A stretch of 64,000 nucleotides of DNA, taken from assembly GCF_036320965.1 (NCBI RefSeq), contig NC_092228.1, positions 18,178,393 through 18,242,392 of the forward strand, read 5' to 3'. Below are positions 11,138 to 21,292 of this stretch, in pieces (position 1 is the first letter of the stretch; each line of letters starts with the position of its first letter). The DNA is from Panulirus ornatus. Its lineage: Eukaryota; Arthropoda; Malacostraca; Decapoda; Palinuridae. Position numbers and translations under genes: made by a program. The notes below the pieces were generated by a model. It made no database searches. It saw nothing but the letters and a program-made list of their open reading frames with translations, and was not told the DNA's origin.

Positions 11138-11756
11138 CCACATGACCCATCTAATAGAAACGCTATTTGTAAACATTGTGAAATATAATCAGGAGGCATG
11201 TGGATGATCTAATTGCAAAGGAGGGAATAATCATTAGAGAAGTAGCAGGGGGTTCATTGAAAAGATCGTGCACAACATATCTTCAGGGAATTTAAGACAA
11301 ATGAACAGTGGTGTAAGTTAAAGGCATGGGTGGGTGGACCATGTTTTCTGACTTCTAGAAAGAATCTGCAACCATCCAACATGAGAGGTAGGTTGAGAAG
11401 CTGGATCTTCTGGCAGGCATAAAAGATGATTCCTTCAGCATTATGAAATTAATATTAAGTGGAAAAGAACAGAGAGTGCATATCATGGTGCCTTTCTAGG
11501 TGGACTGAAGTAATCTGTGTTGTAGTGGAGGGCTTGGTCTTGACAGCACAGTTACACTTGTTCTATAAACAGATGAATTGTCAGAAAAACTGAAACCATA
11601 GTCATAAATGCTTACAGTTCATGATGATATCAAGAGAAAAGTAAGGTATAACACAGACTGTTTATTAGATACATGGATGATATAGTTCAAGATAACCAAT
11701 GGAGTGTGACGAAGATGTGACACAATGAAAGGATGCTTCCATACGATAATAGTCTT
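11138..11756. other. No confident feature
   Basis: No repeat matched in the window. A short FIRYMDDIV-like reading near 11660-11685 has no supporting RT context and is probably chance. Confidence 0.35.
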
Positions 11757-11876
11757 GAAGTAAACCAACTAAATGAATCCATTTGTGACAGGGGCTTAGG
11801 AGCTGACACAGTACCTGAAGTAAACCAACTAAATGAATCTATTTGTGACAGGGGCTTAGGAGCTGACAAAGTACCT
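11757..11876 (+). repeat. 60-bp direct tandem duplication in an open frame
   Basis: Two adjacent 60-base units (11757-11816 and 11817-11876) differ at two positions only. The length is a multiple of three and the frame stays open from 11733 to 11981, giving two copies of a 20-residue unit beginning EVNQLNESICDRGL and then a lysine-rich end. No domain was recognised. It could be an exon fragment of an old gene or transposon, or a recent chance duplication. Confidence 0.85.
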
Positions 11877-12046
11877 CACCTACCACCAGAGAACAAATCA
11901 GAACTGTTAAGGAGACAAATTATCTTTTTTGTAAACACCAAAACTGCACTAAAGAAGAAGGATAAAAAAAATTTTGGCTGAATATTTACTGAATACATTA
12001 GACCTATTAGAGTAAGCTTTCCCAGTCTAGTCACCTCACTTAAATA

Positions 12047-14200
12047 TTTTTTTTTTTTTTAATATACTTTGTCGCTGTCTCCCGCGTTTGCGAGGTAGCG
12101 CAAGGAAACAGACGAAAGAAATGCCCCCCCCCCATACACATGTATATACATACGTCCACACACGCAAATATACATACCTACACAGCTTTCCATGGTTTAC
12201 CCCAGACGCTTCACATGCCCTGCTTCAATCCACTGACAGCACGTCAACCCCGGTATACCACATCGCTCCAATTCACTCTATTCCTTGCCCTCCTTTCACC
12301 CTCCTGCATGTTCAGGCCCCGATCACACAAAATCTTTTTCACTCCATCTTTCCACCTCCAATTTGGTCTCCCTCTTCTCCTTGTTCCCTCCACCTCCGAC
12401 ACATATATCCTCTTGGTCAATCTTTCCTCACTCATCCTCTCCATGTGCCCAAACCACTTCAAAACACCCTCTTCTGCTCTCTCAACCACGCTCTTTTTAT
12501 TTCCACACATCTCTCTTACCCTTACGTTACTCACTCGATCAAACCACCTCACACCACACATTGTCCTCAAACATCTCATTTCCAGCACATCCATCCTCCT
12601 GCGCACAACTCTATCCATAGCCCACGCCTCGCAACCATACAACATTGTTGGAACCACTATTCCTTCAAACATACCCATTTTTGCTTTCCGAGATAATGTT
12701 CTCGACTTCCACACATTCTTCAAGGCCCCCAGGATTTTCGCCCCCTCCCCCACCCTATGATCCACTTCCGCTTCCATGGTTCCATCCGCTGCCAGATCCA
12801 CTCCCAGATATCTAAAACACTTCACTTCCTCCAGTTTTTCTCCATTCAAACTCACCTCCCAATTGACTTGACCCTCAACCCTACTGTACCTAATAACCTT
12901 GCTCTTATTCACATTTACTCTTAACTTTCTTCTTCCACACACTTTTCCAAACTCAGTCACCAGCTTCTGCAGTTTCTCACATGAATCAGCCACCAGCGCT
13001 GTATCATCAGCGAACAACAACTGACTCACTTCCCAAGCTCTCTCATCCCCAACAGACTTCATACTTGCCCCTCTTTCCAAAACTCTTGCATTTACCTCCC
13101 TAACAACCCCATCCATAAACAAATTAAACAACCATGGAGACATCACACACCCCTGCCGCAAACCTACATTCACTGAGAACCAATCACTTTCCTCTCTTCC
13201 TACACGTACACATGCCTTACATCCTCGATAAAAACTTTTCACTGCTTCTAACAACTTTCCTCCCACACCATATATTCTTAATACCTTCCACAGAGCATCT
13301 CTATCAACTCTATCATATGCCTTCTCCAGATCCATAAATGCTACATACAAATCCATTTGCTTTTCTAAGTATTTCTCACATACATTCTTCAAAGCAAACA
13401 CCTGATCCACACATCCTCTACCACTTCTGAAACCACACTGCTCTTCCCCAATCTGATGCTCTGTACATGCCTTCACCCTCTCAATCAATACCCTCCCATA
13501 TAATTTACCAGGAATACTCAACAAACTTATACCTCTGTAATTTGAGCACTCACTCTTATCCCCTTTGCCTTTGTACAATGGCACTATGCACGCATTCCGC
13601 CAATCCTCAGGCACCTCACCATGAGTCATACATACATTAAATAACCTTACCAACCAGTCAACAATACAGTCACCCCCTTTTTTAATAAATTCCACTGCAA
13701 TACCATCCAAACCTGCTGCTTTGCCGGCTTTCATCTTCCGCAAAGCTTTCACTACCTCTTCTCTGTTTACCAAATCATTTTCCCTAACCCTCTCACTTTG
13801 CACACCACCTCGACCAAAACACCCTATATCTGCCACTCTATCATCAAACACATTCAACAAACCTTCAAAATACTCACTCCATCTCCTTCTCACATCACCA
13901 CTACTTGTTATCACCTCCCCACTTGCACCCTTCACCGAAGTTCCCATTTGCTCCCTTGTCTTACGCACTTTATTTACCTCCTTCCAGAACATCTTTTTAT
14001 TCTCCCTAAAATTTAATGATACTCTCTCACCCCAACTCTCATTTGCCCTTTTTTTCACCTCTTGCACCTTTCTCTTGACCTCCTGTCTCTTTCTTTTATA
14101 CATCTCCCACTCAATTGCATTTTTTCCCTGCAAAAATCGTCCAAATGCCTCTCTCTTCTCTTTCACTAATACTCTTACTTCTTCATCCCACCACTCACTA
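12047..14200 (-). mobile_element. Young RTE LINE, 5'-truncated, intact RT
   Basis: Minus-strand insertion that starts with a T run (the element's poly-A) at 12047, then tail, short 3'UTR and an open RT frame. It is cut at 14200 in the linker after the endonuclease (SEWWDEEV). It has the young-group marks: GTTTGCGAGG tail, GAAAGAAATG and the UTR deletion. No clear target-site duplication was found. Unlike the other young copies it lies in unrelated DNA. Confidence 0.92.
12244..14200 (-). CDS. RTE reverse transcriptase, partial but uninterrupted
   Basis: About 652 in-element codons without a stop; the open frame runs on to 14259 only by chance into flanking DNA. Visible in order: a lysine/arginine-rich linker (KRKRQEVKRKVQEVKKR), the AGLDGIAVEFI region, NYRGISLLS, YVAFMDLEKAYDRV (motif A Asp), LRQGCVMSPWLF (motif B), LLFADDTALVAD (motif C Asp pair), VNVNKSK, CFRYLGVDL and the C-terminal RRGRPNWRWKDG domain. 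The catalytic Asp triad is intact. The endonuclease is missing, so this copy cannot be autonomous. Function inferred from family: target-primed reverse transcription. Confidence 0.9.
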
Positions 14201-15095
14201 TCTGATAAAGAAAATCCAACAAAGAGCAACAAACAAGGTACCTGATATAATGGAGCCAATTATAGATAGATATTAAAGGCAATAAATTTGGCCACACAAG
14301 AACAGAAGTGGAATGGTCAAGATAAGACAATACCAAAACTGACCAAAAGTTTATCATTAGCAAACAAATAGTAACAAGATACTGAACAAAATACTAATCA
14401 AAAAACAAGTTAGAGAAGATGTGAAGAAGTACTTCTAGAAAGAAAAAATAGCACATGGATGGAATAAGCGTCATGATATGACTACAAATGTAAACAATCT
14501 TGAGATATTTATAAAGCTGAATGAAAATAGTCTGTGAGATGGGGTCTCATAGCAGTAGACCATCCTCCCTGTGCAAACAAACAGGAAATTGTATGCATGC
14601 ATGCACATATGAGAACAAATTAAACTACATATGTACAGTACAATACAATAATGGCTGTAATCTAAGATATCTTTCTTTAAAATACAATGTTAATACAGGT
14701 AACAGATGCTGTAGTATTTCATTCATTACTGGCATGAAAAGAATCTAAACTGTGAGGTAATAATGTCCTTAAAACAGATGTGGACATTTTTTTTCATACA
14801 TCAGTTCCCTATAGCAACCAAATACCACTTATGCAAGTTATAACTAACATAAATATTCCTTGATAATCTATAATAAAAATTACTAGATATAAACAAAAAC
14901 AGAATTTATAGTTTAAAGCTTTTACATTATTAACCTAATAAAATCTGAGAAATGTTCTACCTTGTCAAAACACTCAAAATCTTATCATATACATCTGATT
15001 TTCATGATGAATTCTGATACATACTGCATTCATGCCAATATATCATACAAACTACATAGAGCATTTATATATACATATTTACCATACATGTTTAC
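14201..15095. other. No recognisable feature
   Basis: A/T-rich sequence flanking the young RTE. No convincing coding frame, repeat or RNA gene seen. Confidence 0.4.
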
Positions 15096-15172
15096 CATAT
15101 CCCACATTAGCAAGGTAGTGCCAGGAACACACGAAGAAATGGCCTCAGTCACTCACATCCACTCTCTATTTT
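15096..15172 (-). repeat. Old RTE tail fragment
   Basis: CCCACATTAGCAAGGTAGTG then CACACGAAGAAATGGCC matches the inverted terminal tail of older RTE copies. No ORF attached. Confidence 0.55.
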
Positions 15173-15198
15173 TTTTTGTGTATGTGTGTGTGTCTCAG

Positions 15199-15300
15199 GG
15201 AAATATGGACTTGTCTGGAAGGAGAAGTTCTTTGATGAGATTTTTACTTCATCAAAGGATACCTTTCACGTGAAGGGCAACATCAAGCAAGTGGAGCCTG
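15199..15300 (+). other. Exon-like open segment, unknown product
   Basis: A pyrimidine/TG-rich run ends in TCTCAG at 15193-15198, a good splice acceptor. The next 100 bases read openly as KYGLVWKEKFFDEIF and continue to KGNIKQVEPV, a balanced composition unlike the repeat translations around it. The frame then enters a CT microsatellite. A weak donor-like GT lies at 15300. It could be an internal exon of a host gene or a processed remnant. I do not recognise the family. Confidence 0.3.
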
Positions 15301-15304
15301 TTAA

Positions 15305-15307
<3 letters not shown>

Positions 15308-15349
<42 letters not shown>

Positions 15350-15353
15350 TGTA

Positions 15354-15440
<87 letters not shown>
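15308..15440. repeat. (CT)n, (TG)n and (TA)n compound microsatellite
   Basis: CT from 15308 to about 15346, a short TG stretch, then TA to 15440. Frames across it are artefacts. Confidence 0.97.
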
Positions 15441-15443
<3 letters not shown>

Positions 15444-15552
15444 TTGCAAAAGTTTCCATTTGAACATTTCATTATCTCATAAAGCCCTGGATCACACAGC
15501 AGGACAACATACACAACCAAGCAGAGCACACCATACTTGCAAGCTCACTTTC

Positions 15553-15700
15553 TTACCTTATTGTGAGGTCCTCAGTGATACTGCAATCTGTCACTCTTTC
15601 AGCCAAATCTGCTTCCACTCTCCCATCCTTGCTGAAAACACTTGCCAGATACTTAAAATGTCCATCACTTCCATACTCACACCAACTAATAAGTATCTTA
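15553..15700 (-). mobile_element. LINE RT fragment
   Basis: The minus strand reads [19 protein letters not shown] then LAERV, matching the FKYLGS...DG.xEADI..RI segment after the palm of LINE reverse transcriptases of another family. Only about 38 residues remain between two TA microsatellites. Confidence 0.5.
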
Positions 15701-15733
15701 TTCATATATGGATAAAGACCTATGTTACACACA

Positions 15734-15852
<119 letters not shown>

Positions 15853-15919
15853 TGACATAAATTTTTCCTCTTCTTGAATAACAAAAATGCTTGCTATTAG
15901 AGGTTATATTATAAATTAA

Positions 15920-17002
15920 CCCTTTTGCTGCACTATCAGATTTGAGGGGGTGACTTTAAACAACCAATTGTCTATTGACAAAAAAGTCCTTATTTGTTAT
16001 TTCATTTTACTTTTCTATTGTTAAATTCATCTTTTTTTAAAACATGATACTAGAAACACCTTGAAATCATATAAAAGCATGAAAACTGGTTTAGAAAGAT
16101 TTCAATTTCATCAAAAGTCTATTCTCACTAAAATCAACTGAAATTAATAAGAATAATGACATATAAAGCCTAAAGAATTCTACAATATTTTTTGCATAGT
16201 AACAACACAGCATGGACAAATAGTATGCCACAGCATACTATTTTGTTAATTTACAAAACTTTGCCTAAAATCTATTAAAAAAATTCCTCGAGAAATCTTT
16301 TTGTAATAAGTGAATTTTTCTTAAGAGGGCCACAATTTTATTCCCCACTATTTCAAGTATGCTAGACAGAACTTTTGTTTGAAATACAATCATCCTTTGA
16401 ATTTTACCACAGTTTAATCTACAGGAAATTCTTTTTTGCTATTTCACATTGATTACAGACTTCAGTATATCTATATTTCATCACATGTGTGGAACAAGTG
16501 TATTGTTATGCAACTAATCATTTTTATTCGTAACATCTCAATTGCCACTCAGAATTGTAAAAACACCTACAAATCCACGAGTATGGAAAAGAGAATATGA
16601 AACAATGAGGTATGACTCTGGTGTTATTTTGAGGACTACATCCATTCCAATTCATATCTCCAAAAATGACATATACATTACATAACATTTTATTATTTGA
16701 GACCTTATTCATGTCATTCACACCTTTGAGCAATATATTACAATGTTATAACTTTAATGCTATAAAACTGGTGAAATTTAAAAGAACATGCCCACAAGCT
16801 GAATCAGCTGTGTTGTTTACATTCAAAGTGTTAAACTGTTCATTTGTGGCAGCATGCATAGAAGCTTGAAGAATATTTCAAGGTCTCTGAGGTACCCTAA
16901 ATCTCACAGTAAAGGAAACTGTTTTGAAATTGTAGGGTAAATTCCAGTGTCTCAGACCGGGGAAAGATAATCTACCGATAGCTGAATGATGCAGTGAAAG
17001 GG
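15920..17002. mobile_element. piggyBac-like non-autonomous DNA element
   Basis: Flanked by TTAA on both sides (15916-15919 and 17003-17006), the piggyBac target duplication. The ends are inverted: CCCTTTTGCTGCA on the left and CCCTTTCACTGCA on the right when reversed (11 of 13 match), followed inward on both sides by a CTATC-G/A-G motif. The 1083-bp interior is A/T-rich and has no transposase frame, so it would depend on a transposase supplied elsewhere. It could be a deletion derivative. Confidence 0.6.
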
Positions 17003-17006
17003 TTAA

Positions 17007-17504
17007 AACACATTCAAATATACTTATTGGAAATTGCTATAAGTAATGGATAATAATACTTTTCAGAGCAAAACACATCATTACTATCAAGAATTTATCA
17101 TTTCAATTTCTATTTCAATATAGAAATATGTCAACAAGGCAGGACTCTGACATCAAGTTAGATCTTGAAGTGTGTACATTACTGAGATTTTTCTGTTGAT
17201 CATTAGTTCACCGACATCCTGAACCAACGACCCATCAACACATTAAAAAGATAAGCTTTCACAAATATGCACAATATAAATATCAACAAGTGAAAGTTTA
17301 ATTCTTTTCAAAATTACACAATCTTTCCTTTTACTTTGTTAATACTCATATATGGGTATGAGCATAATGCTGCCATAGCCTAACTCACTTTTGTATGTTT
17401 ACTTCCAGTATCCTAGTCATGATTTGTTCGATGCATATTTGTTTCACCTGGTGCGTAAGATTTTTATGTGAAATATTAATATAATAATAATTCTATTATC
17501 ATTA
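17007..17504. other. No recognisable feature
   Basis: A/T-rich, no coding frame or matched repeat. Confidence 0.4.
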
Positions 17505-17588
17505 TTATACATAATTGCTGTTTCCTGCATTAGCAAGGGTGCGCCAAGGAACAGTCGAAGAATGGCCCATCCACTCACATACGCACAT
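17505..17588 (-). mobile_element. Old RTE tail, left part of split copy
   Basis: Old inverted RTE tail (TTTCCTGCATTAGCAAGG). It ends with ACATACGCACAT at 17577-17588, the left target-site duplication of the young RTE that follows. The remainder of the 3'UTR resumes at 18658. Confidence 0.75.
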
Positions 17589-18657
17589 TTTTTTTTTTTT
17601 GCCGCTGTCTCCCACATTTGCGAGGTAGCGCAAGGAAACAGACGAAAGAAATGGCCCAACCCACCCCCATACACATGTATATACATACGTCCACACACGC
17701 AAATATACATACCTACACAGATTTCCATGGTTTACCCCAGACGCTTCACATGCCCCGATTCAATCCACTGACAGCACGTCAACCCCAGTATACCACATCA
17801 CTCCAATTCACTCTATTCCTTGCCCTCCTTTTACCCTCCTGCATGTTCAGGCCCCGATCACACAAAATCTTTTTCACTCCATCTTTCCACCTCCAATTTG
17901 GTCTCCCTCTTCTCCTCGTTCCCTCCACCTCCGACACATATATCCTCTTGGTCAATCTTTCCTCACTCATTCTCTCCATGTGCCCAAACCATTTCAAAAC
18001 ACCCTCTTCTGCTCTCTCAACCACGCTCTTTTTATTTCCACACATCTCTCTTACCCTTACGTTACTTACTCGATCAAACCACCTCACACCACACATTTTC
18101 CTCAAACATCTCATTTCCAACACATCCATCCTCCTGCGCACAACTCTATCCATAGCCCACGCCTCGCAACCATACAACATTGTTGGAACCACTATTCCTT
18201 CAAACATACCCATTTTTGCTTTCCGAGATAATGTTCTTGACTTCCACACATTCTTCAAGGCTCCCAGAATTTTCGCCCCCTCCCCCACCCTATGATCCAC
18301 TTCCGCTTCCATGGTTCCATCCGCTGCCAGATCCACTCCCAGATATCTAAAACACTTCACTTCCTCCAGTTTTTCTCCATTCAAACTCACCTCCCAATTG
18401 ACTTGACCCTCAACCCTACTGTACCTAATAACCTTGCGCTTATTCACATTTACTCTTAACTTTCTTCTTTCACACACTTTACCAAACTCAGTCACCAGCT
18501 TCTGCAGTTTCTCACATGAATCAGCCACCAGCGCTGTATCATCAGCGAACAACAACTGACTCACTTCCCAAGCTCTCTCATCCCCAACAGACTTCATACT
18601 TGCCCCTCTTTCCAAAACTCTTGCATTCACCTCCCTAACAACCCCATCCATAAACAA
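17589..18657 (-). mobile_element. Young RTE LINE, 5'-truncated, nested
   Basis: T run, young-type tail, short 3'UTR, then an open RT C-terminal half (stop at 17779) extending to the motif just after LFMDG. LLFADDTALVAD (motif C) is intact. Flanked by a perfect 12-bp duplication ACATACGCACAT (17577-17588, 18658-18669), proving insertion into an old RTE tail. Confidence 0.93.
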
Positions 18658-18935
18658 ACATACGCACATATATATACATAAACTACCATATACCCACATG
18701 TACATACATGTACATATCAACATAAACATGCATACACATACGCAGACATTATATACATACACACACACATATTCATACTTGCTTGCCTTCATCCATTCCT
18801 GTTACTATCCAGCCCCATAGGAAAACAGCATTGCTATTCCCTGCTTCAGCGAAGTTGTGCCAGGAATACAGACAAAAAAGGCCACATTCGTTCACACTCA
18901 GTCTCTAGCTGTCATGTGTAATGCACAAAATAACA
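18658..18935 (-). mobile_element. Old RTE 3'UTR, right part of split copy
   Basis: Starts with the right-hand ACATACGCACAT duplication and continues the older 3'UTR through TTCATACTTGCTTGCC and the internal tail-like unit to GTCATGTGTAATGCAC. It then meets a plus-strand RTE head to head near 18936. Confidence 0.75.
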
Positions 18936-20950
18936 ATAGGTAGTGATGAAGTGATAACGAGATAAAGTGAGTATTTTGAAGGTTTGCTGAATGTGTTTGA
19001 TGAAAGAGTGGCAAACATAGGGTGTTTTGGTCGGGGTGGTGTATGAAGTGAGAGGGTCAGGGGAAATGGTTTAGTAAAGAGAGAAGAGATAGTGAAAGCT
19101 TTGCAGATGAAATCCAGCAAAGCAGTGGGTTTGGATGGTATCGTAGTGGAATTCATTTTAAAAGGGGATGACTGTGTTGTTGATTGGTAGGTAAGGATAT
19201 CCAATTTATGTATGAACCATGGTGATGTGCCTGAGGAGAGGCATAATGCATGCATAGTGCCGATGTGCAAAGGCAAAGGGGATAAAGGTGAGTGTTTAAA
19301 CTACAGTGGCATAAGTTTGTTGAGTATTCCAGGGAAATTATATGGGAGGGTATTGAATGAGAGGATAAAGGCATGTTTAGAGTATCTGATTGGGGAAGAG
19401 CAGTATGGTTTCAGAAGTGGTAGAGGATGCGTGGATCAGGTGTTTGCTTTGAAGAATGTATGTGAGAAATACTTAGAAAATCAGAAGGATTTGTGTGTAG
19501 CATTTAAGGATTAAGGGAAGGCATAAAATAGGGTTCATAGAGATGCTTTGGGGAAGGTTTTACAAGTATATGGTGTGGGAGGTAAATTGCTAGAAGCAGT
19601 GAAAAGTTTTTACCCAGGATGTAAGGCAAGTGTACGAGTAGAAAGAAAGGACAGTGATTAGTTCCCAATGAATGTCGGTTTATGGCAGGGATGTGTGATG
19701 TCCCCAGGTTTGTTTAATTTGTTTATGGATGGGGTGGTTAGGGAGGTAAATTCAAGAGTTTTGGAGAGAGGGGTGAGTATGCAGTCTGATGGGGACGAGA
19801 GGGCCTGGGAAGTGAGTCAGTTGTTTGCCAATGATACAGCACTAGTGAATGATTCATGTGAGAAACTTCAGAAGTTGGTGACTGAGTTTGGAAAAGTGTG
19901 AGAAAGGAGAAAGTTGAGAGTAAATGTGAATAAAAGCAAGGTTATTAGGTTCAGTAAGGCTGAAGGACAAGTTAATTGGGATGTAAGTTTGAATGGAGAA
20001 AAATTGGAGGAAGAAATGTTTTAGATATATGGGAGAGGACTTAGCAGCACATGGAACCATGGAAGTAAGTCAAAGGGTTGGGAGGGGGGGAGAAGGTTCT
20101 GGAAGTAATGAAAAATGTGTGGAAGGAGAGAACATTATTGCGGAGAGCAAAAATGGGCGTTTGAAGAAATAGTAGTTCCAGCAGTGTCATATGACTGCAA
20201 GGCATGGGCTATAGATTGGGTTGTATAGAGGAGGGTGGATGTGTTGGAAATAAAATGTTTGAGGACAATATATGGTGTAAGGTGGTTTGATCGAGTAAGT
20301 AATGAGAGGGTAAGAGAGATGTGTGGAAATAAAATGTGTGTGGTTGAGAGAGCACAAGAGGGTATGTTGAAATGGTTCAGACATATGGAGAGAATGAGTG
20401 AGGAAAGATTGACCAAGAGGATGTACGTGTCAAAGGTGGAGGGAACAAGAAGCAGGAGAGCAAATTGGAGGTGGAAGGATTGAGTGAAAAAGATTTTGAG
20501 CGATTGGGTCCTGAACATACATGAGGGTGAGAGGCACGCAAGGAATAGAGCAAATTGGAACAATGTGGTATACCGGGGTTGACGTGCTGTAAATGGACTG
20601 AACCAGGGCAAGCGAAGTGTCTGGGGTAAACCATGTTTGAAAGGTCTGTGGGCCCAGATGTGGATGGGAACCTGTGTTTTGGAGCATTACACATGACAGC
20701 TAGTGAATGAGTGTGAATGAATGGGGCCTTTTAGTCCTTTTTCCTGGCACTACCTTGCTGAAGCAGGGGGTAGCAATGCTGTTTCCTGTGAGGTGGGGTA
20801 GCGACAGGAATGGATGAAGGCAAGCAGTATGAACATGAACATGTGTATATATGTACATGTCTGTGTATATGTTGATAAGTATATGCATGTATAGGTGCGT
20901 CTGTGCCTGTTTATATATATATGTATATGTTTATAGTATGTATATGTTTA
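18936..20950 (+). pseudogene. Old RTE LINE, RT and 3'UTR
   Basis: Plus-strand old copy starting at the VITSSGD region, through RT to the ORF end near 20579, then an old-type 3'UTR with an internal tail unit (about 20745-20765). Recognisable pieces include SIPGKLYGRVL, FRSGRGCVDQ, LWQGCVMSPGLF and LFANDTALV, where the first catalytic Asp of motif C is Asn and one residue before it is lost. Several stops (for example in place of the DW of SDWFS) and frameshifts make it inactive. Confidence 0.8.
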
Positions 20951-21212
20951 TAGTTGTGTTACTGGAGTGATAGATTTCATGCATGGTGTTTTGACAAGAA
21001 AATAGTGAAGTTGGAGAAAAATGTAGCTTAGACATTGAAGCTTATTGATTCAGTGGTGAAATTGATGAGAACTGCTATTGACGTTTGTGTGAATAAATTG
21101 TACATTTCCTTTTCCATAGCCAGAGGTTGAACCATTATGTGACGTTCATTTTTTCATTCATTTCAAGCTAAAAGTTTGTTTTCTAAATTGTTTCTTACAT
21201 TTTTCATATGTA
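20951..21212. other. No recognisable feature
   Basis: Single-copy-looking A/T-rich sequence between an old RTE end and a TG microsatellite. Confidence 0.35.
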
Positions 21213-21215
21213 TAC

Positions 21216-21226
21216 GTGTGTGTGTG

Positions 21227-21272
<46 letters not shown>
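21216..21272 (+). repeat. (TG)n microsatellite
   Basis: About 28 TG units with one CG interruption, running into a short TA stretch immediately before the 5' end of the full-length RTE. Confidence 0.95.
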
Positions 21273-21283
<11 letters not shown>

Positions 21284-21292
21284 GTATATTAT

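Noticed and set aside
10571..11207. Long open frames of 120-200 codons across the GA/G-rich tract
   Set aside because: They encode only RE, SL, GE or PS runs from simple repeats; no domain, no codon structure.
11656..11690. FIRYMDDIV-like reading resembling an RT active site
   Set aside because: Flanking frames show no other RT motif and stops surround it; probably chance.
12140..12760. Antisense frames of 110-206 codons opposite every RTE copy (proline, serine and histidine rich)
   Set aside because: They mirror the RT frame on the other strand and recur at every copy with the same codon phase; low-complexity shadows, not genes.
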